Positions 40,262-49,883 are shown, counted from the stretch's first letter. The stretch is 64,000 nucleotides of DNA from JAFMJV01 sp034436555 (GCA_034436555.1 DAOTUU010000055.1:62001-126000), one strand, 5' to 3'. Notes: generated from the letters alone by a model not told the origin. Made by a program: numbers and translations.

Positions 40262-42225
40262 CGGTCACGCGCCGGGCCCTCTGGAACGGACGACCCGATG
40301 CGCCGACCGGCTGGCCGCTGCTCCATGCCGGTCCGGTCACCGCGGTCCTGGACGGAGCCGACCTGCGAGCGATCCGGGTGGGTGACACGGAGCTGGTGCA
40401 GCGGGTGTACGTGGCGCTGCGCGACGCGCCCTGGAACACGATCCCAGCCGTCACCTCCGACTGGGTGGTGGCCGCGGGTCCGGACTCGTTCCGGGTGACG
40501 TTCCGGGCGAGCCACCGCCACGAGGCCATCGCGTTCGACTGGACGGGCACCATCGAGGGCTTCCATGACGGGCTCATCCGGTACGAGATGGACGGCATCT
40601 GCCGCGGCGCCTTTCGGTACAGCAAGATCGGCTTCAACGTCCACCATGGGCTGGTGGGCGCGCTCGGGCGGCGATTCCGGGCGCAGACCGACGCAGGCGA
40701 GCTGCGGGGCGTCCTGCCGCGGGACATCGCGCCGCAGCGCATCGAGCGCGGAACCCTCACCGGCATGTTCGCGCCGTATGCCGAGATCGCGATCGAAGTG
40801 GTGGACGGCCTGGAGGCGATCGTGGCGCTCGAGGGCGACCTGCTGGAGCTCCAGGATCACCGCAACTGGATCGACGGCAACCTCAAGTCGTACGGCACGC
40901 CGCTGGCGCTCGGGTTCCCCATGGACGCGACCGACGGGCAGCGCATCCGCCAGGTCCTGACGGTGCGGTTCGCAGGCTCGCCGCCCCCGGCCGCCGAGCG
41001 TGCACCCGAGCTGCGGATCGGCGCGCCGCAGGGACGCTGGCTGCCCGCGCTCGGGCTGGGCATGCCCTCACATGATGTCGCGCCCACCGATCGGGAGACG
41101 GCTCGACTCCAGATGCTGGCGCCCGACCATCTGCGGGTGGACCTCGCGCTTCGGGGCGGTGGCTGGGAGGCGGCCCTCGAGCGCGCCGTCGGCACGGCGC
41201 GGGCGCTGGGCACGGCGCTGGAGCTCGCGCTGTCCGCGAGCGAGGCATCCGGGCACGAGCTGGCGGGCCTGTCGGCACGTCTCATGGCTGCGGACGTTCC
41301 GGTGGCCCGGGTGCTGGTGTACCCGCTCGCGGACGGGTTCTCGGCGTTCGTGAGCACCACGCCCGCGGCGCTCGTGCGGTTCGTGCGAGACGAGCTGGAG
41401 CCGGTCGTCGGACCTGTCGTGTTCGCGGGCGGCACGAACCAGAACTTCAGCGACATCAACCGTGACCGACCCACCGACCCCGTCCTGGGTGGCCTGTGCG
41501 TGAGCGCCTGCCCCACGGTCCACGCCGCGGATGATCGCTCGATGGTGGAGAACCTGGTGGGACTCTCCGAGATGACCAGGTTCGCGGGCGAGATCGCGGC
41601 ACCGCGCTCGGTCCACGTGAGCCCGGTGACACTGGCCACGCGCTCCGGGCCGTATCCCGCCGGCCCGGCCGGCCCGGACGACCTGCCGGCAGCCGTGGAT
41701 GTGCGCCAGGCCTCGCTCCTGGGTGCCGTCTGGACCGCCGGCGCGATCGCGGCGCTCGCGGATGGCGGGGCGGCGTCGGCCACGTTCTACGAGACGACCG
41801 GCTGGCGCGGCGTCATGGAGCTGCCCGGCGGATCACCGATGCCCGAGCGGTTCCCGAGCGCGCCGGGCCAGGTGTTCCCGCTGTATCACGTCCTCGCGGA
41901 TGTGGCGGAGTGGAAGACGGCGACGCTGTGCCGGCTCGATGCGTCTGACCCGCTGACGGTGACCGGCCTCGCGGTACGGCTCGACGACGGTTCCCTGGGC
42001 GTCCTCGTGGCCAACGTCACGCCGGAGTCGCAGCGGGTGCGCGTCGTGGGACTGCCGGGGGCCGCCGCGCGCGCGCGGGTCCTGGACGAGGCGACCGCGA
42101 TGACCGCGCTCAGCGAACCGGAGGCGTTCCGGGGATGGCCGGGTGGCGAGATGCCGATCCGCGACGGCGAACTGTGGCTGGCGCTCGGGCCGTACGCGGT
42201 GGCGCGGGTGGTCGCGCGGGCTTGA
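40258..42225 (+). CDS. D-apionate-lactonase-like (ApnL family) protein
   Basis: 655 residues from GTG 40258 (GTGA overlap with the SDR). The sequence follows the pattern I know for D-apionate lactonase: LHAGPVTAVLDGADLRAIRV, ELVQRVYVALRDAPWNTIP, FEMDG-like YEMDGICRGAF, FRYSKIGFNVHH, then FAGGTNQNFSDINRDRP (about 390-406) and CPTVHAADDRSMVENLVG, SVHVSPVTLATR. No signal peptide. ApnL opens D-apionolactone in apiose catabolism. Other apiose genes (RuBisCO-like or transcarboxylase) are not here, so this copy could act on a related branched or aldonic lactone. Confidence 0.6.
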   Translation: MTVTRRALWNGRPDAPTGWPLLHAGPVTAVLDGADLRAIRVGDTELVQRVYVALRDAPWNTIPAVTSDWVVAAGPDSFRVTFRASHRHEAIAFDWTGTIEGFHDGLIRYEMDGICRGAFRYSKIGFNVHHGLVGALGRRFRAQTDAGELRGVLPRDIAPQRIERGTLTGMFAPYAEIAIEVVDGLEAIVALEGDLLELQDHRNWIDGNLKSYGTPLALGFPMDATDGQRIRQVLTVRFAGSPPPAAERAPELRIGAPQGRWLPALGLGMPSHDVAPTDRETARLQMLAPDHLRVDLALRGGGWEAALERAVGTARALGTALELALSASEASGHELAGLSARLMAADVPVARVLVYPLADGFSAFVSTTPAALVRFVRDELEPVVGPVVFAGGTNQNFSDINRDRPTDPVLGGLCVSACPTVHAADDRSMVENLVGLSEMTRFAGEIAAPRSVHVSPVTLATRSGPYPAGPAGPDDLPAAVDVRQASLLGAVWTAGAIAALADGGAASATFYETTGWRGVMELPGGSPMPERFPSAPGQVFPLYHVLADVAEWKTATLCRLDASDPLTVTGLAVRLDDGSLGVLVANVTPESQRVRVVGLPGAAARARVLDEATAMTALSEPEAFRGWPGGEMPIRDGELWLALGPYAVARVVARA

Positions 42226-42259
42226 ACCGCGGCAGCCGGGCGCTGGGCCCCTGAGTGCA

Positions 42260-43741
42260 TCAACCCCAGGGCGTCGGCGGCTCCTCGAACGGCCACAGCG
42301 GGACCGGCCGGCGGCGCCAGGGGAGCGATGCCAGGTCGGCGGTCGTGGGCCCGGGCGTGGCGGCGACCACCGAACGGGGGGTGACCGGCTCGAACCCCGC
42401 CCGATAGCTCACATGGGACTTCGCCTGGAGCACCTCGGCGGCGGCCGGGTCCAGCCCGGCACCGCGGTACGCCTCCGGGTCGATGAGACCCACCGGGCGC
42501 TCGTGGACCACGACGCGGATCGCCCCCACGGCCAGCACGGCGCAGGTGCCCAGATCGCCGGGAACGCCCCGCGCGAACGGATGGCTGTACGTGAAGCGGC
42601 CCACCGGGTGCCCGGACACCATTCCCGTGACCGGCGTCGCGGCGTTGTACGCGCCGGCGGGCCCCGAGCCCAGGGTGACGGTCGCCGCCGAGCCCAGCGG
42701 CAGCGCACGGAGTGCCCGCGCCGCTGTCGGGTCGGTCACCGTCAGCCAGATCGCCCGGTCGCGGTGGGGGAGTGCCGCGCGCAGCAGCTCGGTCGAGTCG
42801 CCCTCCGAGCCCCCGTTCGTGGCGTCCCCGGAGTCCGCCACCACGAACGGCCCTGGGCCGCGCAGCGCCACGCCGAGCGCGTCGCGGATCGGCAGCCGCT
42901 CGCCGGTCAGGAACGCGTCCCGGCGCTCCCACGCCGTCATGGCGATCGTGCGGGCGACATCCTGCGCGAGCGCCGCGGCCCCGTCCGTCGTGGCCGTCGC
43001 GGACCACCCCAGGTCCGGCACGTCCAGCCACGGCTGGGAGGGATGCATCGTGGCCGCCAGCACGTCCGGCCGAGCCTCGGCAGCGTCGCAGGCATCCATG
43101 ATCGCCCCGAACGGCGGGAACGCGTTGTCGTGACGGTCGGGTGGCGCGGTCATCGCCAGGCGTGCCCAGCCCACGACCGGTCGGATGCGCCCGGCCACCG
43201 CCGCCGTGAGCAGCGCCCCGGCCTGGCGCCCGGTCCGTTCCAGGTCCACGTGGGGGCAGGTCCGATACGCCGTGACGATGTCCACCGCCTCCACGAGCGC
43301 CTGCGAGATCGTCGCGTGATGATCGAGGCTGACCGCGATGGGCGCACCGGGCCGGAGGCGGGCGCGCACCCGCGACACCAGCTCCCCCTCGGGATCGTCC
43401 AGGTCCTCCGCCAGCATGGACCCGTGGAGCTGGAGGTAGACGCCGTCGATCGTGTCGTCCACCCGCGACACGACCTCCGCGGCGAGCTCCTCCCAGTCCT
43501 CTCTGGGCATCCTGGGTCCGGGCGGCGCCCATGCCCACAGGCCGGGCACGACCCTGGCGCCCGCCGCGTCGAGCACGTCCCACGCCGCGGCGAGCTCCTT
43601 GCCCGGTGGCAGGCGACCGCGCGTCAGGGCATCGCCGACGAGCACGCCCGCGACCTCGAACGCGGCCCGCGTGGTCCGACCCGCGGCGAACGAGTTCGCC
43701 TCCTGGAACAGGCAGCCGACGAGGACCCGGGGCCGCCCCAC
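42260..43741 (-). CDS. M81/MlrC-family (DUF1485) metallohydrolase
   Basis: 493 residues from GTG 43741, 8 nt past the ABC ATPase stop. MlrC pattern: VLVGCLFQEANSFAAG at the start, YLQLHGSMLAEDLDDPEGEL, AVSLDHHATIS (metal-binding His pair), TMHPSQPWLDVPDLGWS, and VADSGDATNGGSEGDSTELL (about 290-309). The founding member opens linear microcystin in sphingomonads, but most homologues sit beside sugar or peptide importers and have unknown substrates. Here it ends a ribose-type ABC operon. Confidence 0.8.
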   Translation of the reverse strand: MGRPRVLVGCLFQEANSFAAGRTTRAAFEVAGVLVGDALTRGRLPPGKELAAAWDVLDAAGARVVPGLWAWAPPGPRMPREDWEELAAEVVSRVDDTIDGVYLQLHGSMLAEDLDDPEGELVSRVRARLRPGAPIAVSLDHHATISQALVEAVDIVTAYRTCPHVDLERTGRQAGALLTAAVAGRIRPVVGWARLAMTAPPDRHDNAFPPFGAIMDACDAAEARPDVLAATMHPSQPWLDVPDLGWSATATTDGAAALAQDVARTIAMTAWERRDAFLTGERLPIRDALGVALRGPGPFVVADSGDATNGGSEGDSTELLRAALPHRDRAIWLTVTDPTAARALRALPLGSAATVTLGSGPAGAYNAATPVTGMVSGHPVGRFTYSHPFARGVPGDLGTCAVLAVGAIRVVVHERPVGLIDPEAYRGAGLDPAAAEVLQAKSHVSYRAGFEPVTPRSVVAATPGPTTADLASLPWRRRPVPLWPFEEPPTPWG

Positions 43742-43749
43742 GGCGGGCG

Positions 43750-45279
43750 TCAGGCCGCCGGACGGGCGGAGTGACGCTCCAGGCGGGTGACGGCCTTCGC
43801 CAGGCTCTCCACGTCCGCGTGGTTCATCACCAGCAGCGGATCGGACAGCCGACCCTCGGCGACCACGTACACCAGGTCCGCGGCCTCGAACGCCTCCGGC
43901 ACCTCGGTGCAGTAGATGAGCACCGCGTGTCCCTCCCGCGCGTACTGGCGCATGAGGCGGTAGATCTCGCGCTTGGAGCCGATGTCCACGCCGCGCGTCG
44001 GCTCCTCCAGCACCAGCACCTCCGGCCGACGGACGATCGCCGCGGCGATGGCCACCTTCTGCTGGTTGCCGCCCGACAGCGATCGGATGGGCAGATGGAT
44101 CGAGGCCGCCTTGACCTGGAAGCGCTCGCGCAGGTCGCTCGCGATCCGGTGCATCCGCGCCCTTCTCAGCGTGCCACCCACGGGCGCGATGTCCCGGTCG
44201 AGCCGGCTGACCATGTTGTCGCCGACGCTCAGGTTGCTGAACAGGCTCGCCTGGCGATCGGCGCTCACGAACCCGCTCTCGCCGCGCCCGTTCGTCCGGT
44301 CGGCACGACGCTCGATGTGGATGTGGCCGGTGCCTCGCTCGAATCCCGCCACGGAGCGCACCAGCTCGCGCGCGCCCGACCCCTCCACGCCCATGAGCGC
44401 GACGATCTCGCCCGTGCGGACGTGCAGGTCGATGCCCCGGAACTCGCCCTTGTCGTGCGTCCACTCGCGCAGGCGCAGCGCGGTCGCCGCGTCCTCACCC
44501 AGGCTCACCGTGACCTGCTCGTTCGGTTCCGCGCGCGCCTGGCCCACGACGAGCTCCGCGGCGATGGCGTCCTGGGTGAGCCCGGCATCCGCGAGCAGCG
44601 CCGTGCGCCGGCCGTCCAGGATGATCGCGACGCGCGCGGAGTGTTCCACCAGCTCTGCGAGGCGGTGGCTCACCAGGATGACCACCTTGCCGCCCGCGGC
44701 GAGCGCGTGCATCCGGCGGAACAGGTCGGTCGACTCCTCGTCGGTGAGCGCGGAGTTCGGCTCGTCGAACAGGAACACGCGCGCGTCCCGGGCCAGGGCG
44801 CGGGCGATCTCCGTGCGCTGCTGCGCCGCGAGCGGCACCGAGCCGAGCGGTCGGTCCGCCAGGTCCAGGATGGCGAGGTCCTCCAGGAGCCGCCGCTCGG
44901 CGGCGTCCAGCCCGCGGCGGAGCGCCCGGGTGCCCTCGCGGCCGACCATCAGGTTCTCGGCGACCGTGAGGTTGGGGAACAGCTGGGGCTCCTGGTGGAC
45001 GACCGCCACCCGGTCGCGGTCGCGCAGCGGGTCCCACGCCGCGCCGTCAAGGCGCAGGTCGCCGCTGTCGGCGGTGGTCTCCCCGGCGAGGATCTTGATG
45101 AGCGTCGACTTGCCGGCCCCGTTCGGCCCCGCGATTCCGGTGATCTCACCGGGGGCGGCGTCGATGTCCAGGCCATCGAGGGCGCGCGTGTCGCCGTAGC
45201 GCTTGCGCAGCTCCCGGATGCTCAGGCCGACCGCAGGCGGCGCGGGCGCAGTAACCTCCGCGGTCACCTCCGCGGTCAT
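43750..45279 (-). CDS. ribose-type sugar ABC transporter, tandem ATP-binding protein
   Basis: 509 residues from ATG 45279 (ATGA overlap with the permease). Two ABC domains as in RbsA/XylG. Domain 1: Walker A GPNGAGKST (about 45), degenerate signature VPLAAQQRTEIARAL, Walker B VFLFDEPNSALT. Domain 2 begins near 255: altered Walker A MGVEGSGARE, intact signature LSGGNQQK (about 395), Walker B VLVLEEPTRGVD. The asymmetry is normal for this family. Only seven bases separate its end from the MlrC gene. Confidence 0.9.
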   Translation of the reverse strand: MTAEVTAEVTAPAPPAVGLSIRELRKRYGDTRALDGLDIDAAPGEITGIAGPNGAGKSTLIKILAGETTADSGDLRLDGAAWDPLRDRDRVAVVHQEPQLFPNLTVAENLMVGREGTRALRRGLDAAERRLLEDLAILDLADRPLGSVPLAAQQRTEIARALARDARVFLFDEPNSALTDEESTDLFRRMHALAAGGKVVILVSHRLAELVEHSARVAIILDGRRTALLADAGLTQDAIAAELVVGQARAEPNEQVTVSLGEDAATALRLREWTHDKGEFRGIDLHVRTGEIVALMGVEGSGARELVRSVAGFERGTGHIHIERRADRTNGRGESGFVSADRQASLFSNLSVGDNMVSRLDRDIAPVGGTLRRARMHRIASDLRERFQVKAASIHLPIRSLSGGNQQKVAIAAAIVRRPEVLVLEEPTRGVDIGSKREIYRLMRQYAREGHAVLIYCTEVPEAFEAADLVYVVAEGRLSDPLLVMNHADVESLAKAVTRLERHSARPAA

Positions 45280-46328
45280 CGCCGCAGGCCCGCGGTGAAC
45301 CGGTCCAGCACGACCGCGCCGATGGTCACGGTGCCCTGGACGAACTGCTGGAGATAGGCGCCCACCGAGAGCAGCGCGAGGCCGTCCTGGATGATGGCCA
45401 GCAGCAGCGCGCCGCTGAGCGTCCCGATCGCGGTGCCGCGCCCGCCTGACAGGCTGGCACCGCCGATGATCACCGCGGCGAACACCGGAAACAGCAGCGA
45501 CTGGCCCAGGTTCGGCTGGGTGGATCCGATGAACGCGAAGTCCAGCAGCGCCGCCAGCGAGGCGAGCACCGCGCACACGATGAACGCGATGAACTTGTAC
45601 TTCACGATGGGCAGCCGGGCGAGCTGGGCGGCCGCCGGGTTGCCGCCGATCGCCTTCAGCCGGAATCCGAACAGGGATCGGCTGAGCAGGAACCCGATGA
45701 CGATCGCCACGCCGATCATCCACAGCCCCTGCATCGGGATGCCCAGCGGCAGGTCCTGGTTGGCGAGCCCGAAGAACGCGTCCACCTCGCCCTGGGGCAC
45801 CACCTTGCCCTCCGGCGGATAGGCGGGGTTGAGCGTCGCGGTCCCGGACACGAGGAGCGTCAGGCCGAGGACCAGCTGTCCGGTGCCCAGGGTCACGATG
45901 AACGAGGGGATCTTGACCTTCGTGACCAGGAACGCGTTGACCGAGCCGAGCACGATCGCCGCCCCGAACGCGAGCAGGATGGCGGCCCACACCGGCCAGC
46001 CCCACATGATCCAGGAGACCGAGATGAGGTTGGCGGCGAGGCCATACATGAACCCGAACGAGAGGTCGATCTCGCCGACCACGATGACCAGCGTCAGGCC
46101 CAGCGCGACGATCGCGATGGTGCTCATGTAGCGCAGGATCACCATGGCGTTCAGCCAGGTGAGGAAGGTGTTCGGCTTGCTGAGCAGCGTGAACACCACG
46201 ATGACCAGGATGATCGCGATCGCCAGGCCGCCGACGCGCACGCCGACGTCCAGGGCACGCCCAGCCCATCGGTTGCCGGCCCCCGGCGCCCCCATGCTCG
46301 CCGCCCCTGCGCTCCCGCCCTGTGTCAT
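45276..46328 (-). CDS. ribose-type sugar ABC transporter permease
   Basis: 350 residues, about ten hydrophobic segments; GEIDLSFGFMYGLAANL is the GxIDLSxG signature of RbsC permeases, and FVTLGTGQL-like SFIVTLGTGQLVLGL and AVIIGGASLSGGRGTAIGTL are further family motifs. The channel of the importer. Confidence 0.9.
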   Translation of the reverse strand: MTQGGSAGAASMGAPGAGNRWAGRALDVGVRVGGLAIAIILVIVVFTLLSKPNTFLTWLNAMVILRYMSTIAIVALGLTLVIVVGEIDLSFGFMYGLAANLISVSWIMWGWPVWAAILLAFGAAIVLGSVNAFLVTKVKIPSFIVTLGTGQLVLGLTLLVSGTATLNPAYPPEGKVVPQGEVDAFFGLANQDLPLGIPMQGLWMIGVAIVIGFLLSRSLFGFRLKAIGGNPAAAQLARLPIVKYKFIAFIVCAVLASLAALLDFAFIGSTQPNLGQSLLFPVFAAVIIGGASLSGGRGTAIGTLSGALLLAIIQDGLALLSVGAYLQQFVQGTVTIGAVVLDRFTAGLRR

Positions 46329-46430
46329 CGCAACCGAACTCCTCGGACCGTCTCGGGATGAATCAGATCGGGCCGGACGGCGACGCGCTCGACGCCGCGA
46401 TCCGGCCCGATGGCCAGCTGCCCGGAAGGG

Positions 46431-47558
46431 TCAGCCGCCCATGATCGACTCGAAGTCGGCGCGCGCCTCCTCCAGGTTCGCCTTCGTCACCGGCAGCAGC
46501 TCCTGGGTGTTCGGGCGGATGATGCCGTTCTTGAGGAAGTCGGCGCACGCGACGGCGCCGAACGCGGCCTGGTCACCCCAGCGCTGGTCGAGCGCCGCCA
46601 CCTGGACGCCCTGCTCGATGCCGTCGAGCTGGCCCTTGCTCACGTTCCAGCCGATCGAGAACACCTTGCCCTCGAGCCCGGAGTCGATGATCGCCCGGTC
46701 CGCGTGCTCTGCGCCGATGTCCACGTTCTCGATGAACTGGACGGTGGGATTGCCCAGCAGGAACGCCTTGTAGGCGTCGTACGTGGTGGCCGGGTCGTAC
46801 GAGGTGCTGAGCGCGTTCGATGCGTCGTTCACGAAGGAGGAGCCGGGGACCAGCTCCGTGATGCCCTCGATGAAGCCCTTCATCCGGCCCTGCGCCCAGT
46901 TCTGCGTCGGGTCGCCGCCGGAGACCGCGAACACCTTGATGTCCTGGCCGCTCTCCTTGATCCAGTCCGCCACGATCTGGGCCGCCTGCCGGCCCTCGTT
47001 CATGGAGATCTGGGTGAAGTTGGTGAGCTCGTTGCCGTTCGACTGGACGCCCACGGTGAACACGGGGATGCCGTCGGCCATGATGTCGTTCACGATCTTC
47101 GTGAACGCGTTGTCACCCGTGGTCTGGATGGACAGGCAGTCGATGAGGCCGGCCTGCCAGAGCGCCGAGATCTGGGCGATCTGGAGGTTGGGATCCTGGA
47201 GCTGGGACGCGGGTGCCATGGCCGTGCCGCTCAGCTGGGGCAGGATCGCCTGGGCCTCCGGGATGCTCCGCTCATAGCCCCGCAGGTACTGTGGCGAGAA
47301 CAGCGGGATGCTGGCCGACCCGTAGTTGAACACGTACTGGATGGGCACGTCGTTCGCCGGGTCGGCGTCGCTGTCGAGCGCCAGCTTGTCCGCGACGCGC
47401 TGGGCGAGGGTGAACGTGCTGCCGTCCCGGAGCGGCCCGCTCAGCGGCCAGTCCGCCGTCCCCGCTGAAGGGCTCTGGGCGAGCAGGGGCGCCGCCGCGA
47501 CGGCGATGAGGCTGATCGACGCCACCGCCGCGGCGGCATGGCGCGTCCCGATGCGCAT
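46431..47558 (-). CDS. ribose-type sugar ABC transporter substrate-binding protein
   Basis: 375 residues, GGAGGACC upstream of ATG 47558. Signal peptide (ASISLIAVAAAPLLAQS). Periplasmic-binding type 4 fold: IAQISALWQAGLIDCLSIQT, VFTVGVQSN, GGDPTQNWAQGRMKGF, ending VACADFLKNGIIRP. First gene of the leftward operon 47558-42260 and read from the promoter at 47653. Confidence 0.88.
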   Translation of the reverse strand: MRIGTRHAAAAVASISLIAVAAAPLLAQSPSAGTADWPLSGPLRDGSTFTLAQRVADKLALDSDADPANDVPIQYVFNYGSASIPLFSPQYLRGYERSIPEAQAILPQLSGTAMAPASQLQDPNLQIAQISALWQAGLIDCLSIQTTGDNAFTKIVNDIMADGIPVFTVGVQSNGNELTNFTQISMNEGRQAAQIVADWIKESGQDIKVFAVSGGDPTQNWAQGRMKGFIEGITELVPGSSFVNDASNALSTSYDPATTYDAYKAFLLGNPTVQFIENVDIGAEHADRAIIDSGLEGKVFSIGWNVSKGQLDGIEQGVQVAALDQRWGDQAAFGAVACADFLKNGIIRPNTQELLPVTKANLEEARADFESIMGG

Positions 47559-47623
47559 GGAAGGTCCTCCTCGTCGGCCTGGTCGGAACGCACCTCGGGT
47601 CGTCCCCGCTCTCGGCCGGGGCC

Positions 47624-47674
47624 AGTATCCGGCGGACGGCGAACCGTTGTCAATTCGTTTCTGGAAAGGTTTCC
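47624..47674 (-). promoter_or_regulatory. promoter TTGACA-18-GATACT with operator GGAAACCTTTCC
   Basis: On the minus strand: -35 TTGACA (47653-47648), 18-bp spacer, -10 GATACT (47629-47624), 66 nt before the ABC operon ATG. The perfect 5-bp-arm repeat GGAAACCTTTCC (47674-47663) lies 9 bp upstream of the -35, flanked by further AAACG half sites. It differs from the other sites in its centre (CC rather than CG). Confidence 0.65.
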
Positions 47675-47714
47675 GACCGTTTCGCGCGGTGGTCGCCAGG
47701 CGGTGTCGCGCCCG

Positions 47715-48809
47715 TCAGCGGTCGGGCGTGGTGACGCTCGGTCGGGGCGTGAAGGACGTGGGCATGATCACGGTCTCGGGATGGCCGTCCTCGGTCAGCC
47801 TGCGCAGCAGCAGCTCCGCGGCCACCCGCCCCAGGCCCACGGTGTCGCGACCGATGGATGCGATGGGCGGCTGGTACAGCTGGGACAGCGGCACGTCGTC
47901 GCAGGTCACGAGGCTGATGTCGCGACCCACCTGGAGCCCGGCGGCCTGGATCGCCTCGAGACAGCCGATGAGGATCTGGTTGCCGCCCGCGATGATCGCC
48001 GTGGGCCGGGGGTCCGCCTCGAGGATGTGCCGAGTCGCCTCGCGCCCGTGCTCCGCGGAGAACGACCCCGGCACCTCGATCGTGGTCACCGGGTGGCGGC
48101 TCGCACCCAGGGCGCGGTGCATGCCCTCGACGCGCTCGCGGCCCGGCAGCATCGCCAGCGACCCGGTGATGAGCCCGATGTGCCGATGGCCCAGCTCCAC
48201 CAGGTGACGCGTGGCCTCCGCCATGCCCGCGGCGTGGTCGTTGTAGACCGCGCTCGCGTGGTACTCCGCGGGCAGCGTCCGGTCGACGAGCACGAACGGC
48301 ACGTCGAGGCCCGCGAGCAGCTCGCGGACGCCCGCGTCGGCGTCGTTGCTGAGCGACAGGATCATGCCGTCCACGCGCCGACTGAGGAAGAAGCGGATGT
48401 GGGCGATGTCCATGTCCGCCCGGTTCTCCGAGTCCATCAGCAGCAGCGAGTATCCCGACCCGCGGAGCACCGCCTCGGCCCCCAGGACGATGTCCGCCAT
48501 GAGGGGATTGGAGATGTCCGCGAGCACGAACCCCACGCTCAGGGTCTGTCCGCGCCGCAGGCTCTGGGCCAGGAAGTCCGGCTCGTACTCCAGCTGGGCC
48601 ACCGCGGCGAGGACGCGGTCGCGCATCGTGACCGACACGTCCGGGTGTCCCGACAGCACGCGGCTGACCGAGGAGATCGCCACGTCCGCGAGGTCCGCCA
48701 CCTCCCGCATGCTGGCCCGGCGGCGGACGGACCCGTCGCGCAGCGCACCCTCCGCGGCCCGCGGCATCCGACCGTCCGGCGCGCCCGACCCGTCCTCGCG
48801 TCCAGCCAC
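47715..48809 (-). CDS. LacI-family transcriptional regulator (2)
   Basis: 364 residues from GTG 48809, preceded by GGGGAGGAG. HTH SMREVADLADVAISSVSRVL (about 33-52), hinge EYEPDFLAQSLRRG, effector domain with SVGFVLADISN, GHRHIGLITGS, TAIIAGGNQILIG and LVTCDDVPLSQ. Its own promoter carries the operator at 48867, so it is probably autoregulated and the repressor of the nearby carbohydrate genes. Related to the LacI at 33194. Confidence 0.9.
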   Translation of the reverse strand: MAGREDGSGAPDGRMPRAAEGALRDGSVRRRASMREVADLADVAISSVSRVLSGHPDVSVTMRDRVLAAVAQLEYEPDFLAQSLRRGQTLSVGFVLADISNPLMADIVLGAEAVLRGSGYSLLLMDSENRADMDIAHIRFFLSRRVDGMILSLSNDADAGVRELLAGLDVPFVLVDRTLPAEYHASAVYNDHAAGMAEATRHLVELGHRHIGLITGSLAMLPGRERVEGMHRALGASRHPVTTIEVPGSFSAEHGREATRHILEADPRPTAIIAGGNQILIGCLEAIQAAGLQVGRDISLVTCDDVPLSQLYQPPIASIGRDTVGLGRVAAELLLRRLTEDGHPETVIMPTSFTPRPSVTTPDR

Positions 48810-48866
48810 GCGATCTCCTCCCCGCGACTGCCCGGGACCCGCGCCATCGGCTGCAACGGGCGTACC

Positions 48867-48887
48867 GGGAACGTTGCCGGAACGCTA
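48867..48887 (-). promoter_or_regulatory. lacI (2) promoter: TAGCGT with operator GGCAACGTTCCC
   Basis: Plus-strand CCGGGAACGTTGCCGG (48865-48880) is a 16-bp palindrome with one mismatch. It lies 3 nt downstream of the minus-strand -10-like TAGCGT (48887-48882). In the 192-bp gap shared with the divergent SMP-30 gene, so it may control both. Confidence 0.6.
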
Positions 48888-49001
48888 GCACAGCCCTGCA
48901 AGGGGACCGTGGCCCCACGCATCGATCCGGTGCACACTCTGAGGAGGCACCCGCGGGAGCCACTCGCGGTGTTCGGTGCAGGTACACGGGGGAGGATGCC
49001 G

Positions 49002-49883
49002 ATGGAGCGCCGGGACGACGTCGAGGTGCTGCACGACGCACGCGCCGGCGTGGGGGAGGGGCCGGTGTGGGACGAGCGCACCGGCGAGCTGCTGTGGGTG
49101 GACATCCCGGGTCGGGCCGTTCACCGCTTCGACCGCGAGCGGGGTCCGCTGCCTCCCCTCGCGACGCCCAGCGAGGTGGGCGCGGTCGTGACGCGCGCGC
49201 GTGGCGGCCTCGTGCTCGCGCTCCAGGATGGGTTCTGGGTGACCGACGGGTGGGAGCCCCCACGACCCTGGGTCATCGTCAACCCGGACGACCCGCAGCA
49301 GCGGTTCAACGACGGGAAGGTCGACCCCCGGGGCCGGTTCTGGGCGGGCACGATGGAGCTGGACGGCGCCGACGACCGGGGTCGGCTCTTCCGCCTGGAC
49401 CCTGACGGCACGGCGACGCCGATGGTCGGCGGGATCCGCATCTCCAACGGCCTCGCCTGGTCGGCCGACCATCGGACGATGTGGTACATCGATTCGTTCG
49501 CCTGGTCGGTGGACGCGTTCGATGTGGACCCCGACAGCGGATCGATCGCCAACCGTCGCACCGCGATCGCCTTCGAGCGGGATGGCAGCGTGCCCGACGG
49601 GATGTGCGTGGACACGGAGGACCACGTCTGGATCGCGTTCTTCGGAGGTTCGTCCGTGCGGCGCTACGACCCGCGCACCGGTGCCTGCGACGTGCGCATC
49701 GACCTGCCCACGCCGAACATCACCAGCTGTGCGTTCGGAGGGCCCGACCTCGACGAGCTCTACATCACCTCCGCCTGCGAGGGCCACGATGCCGCAGGCC
49801 TGGAGCGGTTCCCGCATGCGGGGGCGCTGTTCCGGGCGAGGCCCGGGATCCGGGGCCTGCCGGCTGACCGCTTCGCCGGCTGA
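49002..49883 (+). CDS. SMP-30/gluconolactonase-family lactonase
   Basis: 293 residues; ATG 49002 is preferred over ATG 48996 because GGGGGAGG then has proper spacing. Six-bladed propeller with metal ligands Glu in GVGEGPVWD (about 18), Asn in RFNDGKVDPRGRFWAGTM (about 100), Asn in ISNGLAWSAD (about 148) and Asp in VPDGMCVDTEDHVW (about 198). Hydrolyses sugar lactones to aldonic acids, the expected step between a sugar dehydrogenase and the enolase-type dehydratase downstream. Confidence 0.88.
   Translation: MERRDDVEVLHDARAGVGEGPVWDERTGELLWVDIPGRAVHRFDRERGPLPPLATPSEVGAVVTRARGGLVLALQDGFWVTDGWEPPRPWVIVNPDDPQQRFNDGKVDPRGRFWAGTMELDGADDRGRLFRLDPDGTATPMVGGIRISNGLAWSADHRTMWYIDSFAWSVDAFDVDPDSGSIANRRTAIAFERDGSVPDGMCVDTEDHVWIAFFGGSSVRRYDPRTGACDVRIDLPTPNITSCAFGGPDLDELYITSACEGHDAAGLERFPHAGALFRARPGIRGLPADRFAG

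Noticed and set aside
43750..46269. 839-residue fusion of ABC permease-like sequence and ATPase
   Set aside because: The upstream part is the shadow of the permease gene; ATG 45279 in an ATGA overlap starts the ATPase.
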